Part shown: piece by piece, positions 46,335-47,743 of the stretch
How positions within the stretch are numbered: position 1 is the first letter of the stretch
How the letters are laid out: the number at the start of each line of letters is the position of its first letter
Assembly (NCBI GenBank): GCA_023128595.1
Contig: JAGMDR010000188.1
Span: 1-47,743, forward strand
Direction: 5' to 3'
From: Planctomycetota bacterium
Lineage (GTDB): Bacteria; Planctomycetota; Phycisphaerae; Sedimentisphaerales; Anaerobacaceae
DNA length: 47,743 nucleotides
Made by a program: the position numbers and the translations under genes
The notes under the pieces: generated by a model
The model's input: only the letters and a program-made list of their open reading frames with translations
The model's database searches: none
Told to the model about the DNA's origin: nothing

Positions 46335-47441
46335 TTAGCCACCACATCTATTCTCCGACGCGATTATTACAGCGATTCTCTCCGCTGCCTTGCCATCCCA
46401 AAACGGCGGTATTTGATATTTTCGCCTGTCAGTGTCAATTGCTTGTCTATAAGCCCGGATGATCTTATCTGGATCAGTACCAACGACTTGGTTGGAACCG
46501 ATTTCTGTAGTGATGGGTCGCTCGGTATTCTCACGAAGAGTTAGACAGGGAACTTTAAGAATAGTAGTTTCTTCCTGTATTCCACCTGAATCTGTTAAGA
46601 CCAATGTAGCCGAGGACATTAATTTAAGGAAGTCAAGATACCCTAACGGATCGATAAGTTGTACATTAGGAAGTTCTTTGATGTGTTCATCCAGGGAAGA
46701 AGACGTAAAACTGCTGCGAGTCCGAGGGTGGATAGGAAAGATAATTGGCATATCGTATTGTATAACCTCTAAAGCATTGACTATTTCGTCCAAGACAACA
46801 TGATTATCCACATTGGAAGGACGGTGCAATGTCAGGACAACAAAACCGTCACTATTAAGATTCAGTCGATTTAAAATATTTGATTTGTCCGCTTTAGTTT
46901 TGTTCTGCAGCAAGGTGTCGATCATAACGTTACCAACAAGAAACACTTTTTCTTTTGGAATGCCTTCACGAATAAGATTATCCACTCCGCCTTGCTCCGT
47001 GCAGAAGAGAAGATCACTTATAGAATCCGTCAAGAGACGATTAATCTCCTCCGGCATCGAGCGGTCAAAGCTTCTCAGTCCCGCCTCAACGTGAATGAGC
47101 TTGATGCCTAGTTTTACCGCAACAAGCCCACAGGCGATTGTGCTGTTTACATCTCCGACCACAAGTACAAAATCTGGCGTAAAATCCAACAACACTGATT
47201 CAAACCGCTTCATAATCTCCGATGTCTGAACCGCATGGCTACCAGAGCCAACTTCAAGATTCACATCGGGTTTGGGAATACTTAGCTCCTCGAAAAAGCG
47301 CTTGCTCATGTTTTCATCATAATGCTGACCAGTGTGAACCATCAGCGTATCAAAACCGCCGTTTTCTTCAAATGCATGCATCAATGGAGCAACCTTTATA
47401 AAATTCGGCCTGGCCCCGCATACACAAATGATTTTAACCAT
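46335..47441 (-). CDS. wecB: UDP-GlcNAc 2-epimerase
   Basis: This 368-residue enzyme converts UDP-GlcNAc to UDP-ManNAc, a precursor for ManNAc or ManNAcA in surface glycans. The GT-B-like epimerase fold shows CGARPNFIKVAPL at the N-terminus, GDVNST with D97, HVEAGLRSF with E119, PEEINR with E131, and LTLHRPSNVD with H207; these match the catalytic and substrate residues of the family. DSGGIQEE near the C-terminus holds the UDP phosphate site. Length matches the family (about 370-390). It is the first complete gene of the leftward cluster. No dehydrogenase (wecC) is in the window. Confidence 0.93.
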   Translation of the reverse strand: MVKIICVCGARPNFIKVAPLMHAFEENGGFDTLMVHTGQHYDENMSKRFFEELSIPKPDVNLEVGSGSHAVQTSEIMKRFESVLLDFTPDFVLVVGDVNSTIACGLVAVKLGIKLIHVEAGLRSFDRSMPEEINRLLTDSISDLLFCTEQGGVDNLIREGIPKEKVFLVGNVMIDTLLQNKTKADKSNILNRLNLNSDGFVVLTLHRPSNVDNHVVLDEIVNALEVIQYDMPIIFPIHPRTRSSFTSSSLDEHIKELPNVQLIDPLGYLDFLKLMSSATLVLTDSGGIQEETTILKVPCLTLRENTERPITTEIGSNQVVGTDPDKIIRAYRQAIDTDRRKYQIPPFWDGKAAERIAVIIASENRCGG

Positions 47442-47478
47442 GTATTTTTTCCGAAGCTTGAGTCAACTGTTCATTTCA

Positions 47479-47722
47479 TCACAAATTTTCATCCTGAACA
47501 AGAACAAACCATCCTAATTTCTGGACATCGTTGAAGCTTTTTACGGCAACAAGCTTCTTGGTTTTGATAATGACTTCGGCAACCTCAAGATTCTTTAGTA
47601 CGTTACCGTCTTCAGCAATAACTTCAAGCGTTGCGGAGCATCCAGTCTTGGTCACTTCTTTTGTGTAGGACCGCGTCGCTGAGGGGAAATATACAATCTT
47701 ATATAGGACGTTGACTATTTGT
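47479..47722 (-). CDS. Unidentified short protein or 3' gene fragment
   Basis: On the minus strand a frame ending in TGA at 47481-47479 encodes about 78 coherent residues (for example VLYKIVYFPSATRSYT, SATLEVIAEDGNVLKNLEVAEVIIKTKK and KLGWFVLVQDENL). It has no ATG, and a stop lies upstream at about 47722-47724, so either a non-ATG start or a frameshift is needed. The balanced composition and helix/strand pattern look protein-coding. No family recognised. It lies 38 bases upstream of wecB and may be the end of a gene outside the window. Confidence 0.35.
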
Positions 47723-47743
47723 ACTGTCTAATTTCATTTTCGT

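Overview
The window looks like a Planctomycetota chromosome or metagenome contig, probably Phycisphaerae-like. This is inference. It rests on a pseudopilin with an H-X9-DG-type tail, paired MoxR/DUF58/BatA-type von Willebrand (VWA) gene sets, DUF4159, a squalene-cyclase-like toroid protein, PA14/PKD/TPR exported proteins, and a REP-like palindrome of the kind that encodes an HGQDARAT peptide. No rRNA, tRNA or CRISPR was seen.

Layout. (1) 1-3189, plus strand: a broken heavy-metal RND efflux locus. A cusB-like gene is cut short, a LuxR-type HTH fragment follows, and then the C-terminal two thirds of a cusA-like pump, all joined within about 250 bp. (2) 3269-32441, minus strand: about 29 kb of closely packed genes forming two related modules. 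Module A (32441 to 19933) runs MoxR ATPase, pseudopilin, DUF58, BatA-like VWA, a very large membrane/coiled-coil protein, a second VWA protein, and a squalene-cyclase-like toroid. Module B (19762 to 3269) runs a coiled-coil lipoprotein, a double-DUF4159 protein, MoxR, DUF58, BatA-like VWA, a second VWA protein, a large membrane/coiled-coil protein, a PA14/PKD/TPR exported protein, and a small exported protein. Near-consensus sigma70-type promoters precede module A (32513-32540) and module B (19872-19899), so I read them as two operons. (3) 32442-33720: a regulatory and mobile region with a 21-bp triple repeat, two hairpins and an IS3-family remnant. (4) 33778-47743: an AT-rich surface-polysaccharide cluster. 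One plus-strand GT-C glycosyltransferase converges on a long minus-strand set: WecB, an unknown protein, four methyltransferases, a flippase, truncated polymerase and glycosyltransferase genes, an O-antigen ligase/polymerase, GT4, GT2 and a phosphoglycosyl transferase.

How the genes may work together. MoxR ATPases with DUF58 and Bat-type VWA proteins are generally thought to form chaperone-like machines that use metal-binding (MIDAS) VWA domains. Here two such machines sit side by side, each with paired membrane VWA proteins and one giant membrane protein. The two giant proteins share only a loosely conserved architecture and a C-terminal motif. The exported partners suggest an envelope role, but the substrate is unknown. 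The polysaccharide cluster would build a lipid-linked glycan (phosphoglycosyl transferase, glycosyltransferases), methylate it, flip it and polymerise or ligate it.

Two places (about 685-940 and 40445-40452) join pieces of unrelated genes. They are either real deletions or assembly misjoins and should be checked against reads. No convincing rho-independent terminator was found.
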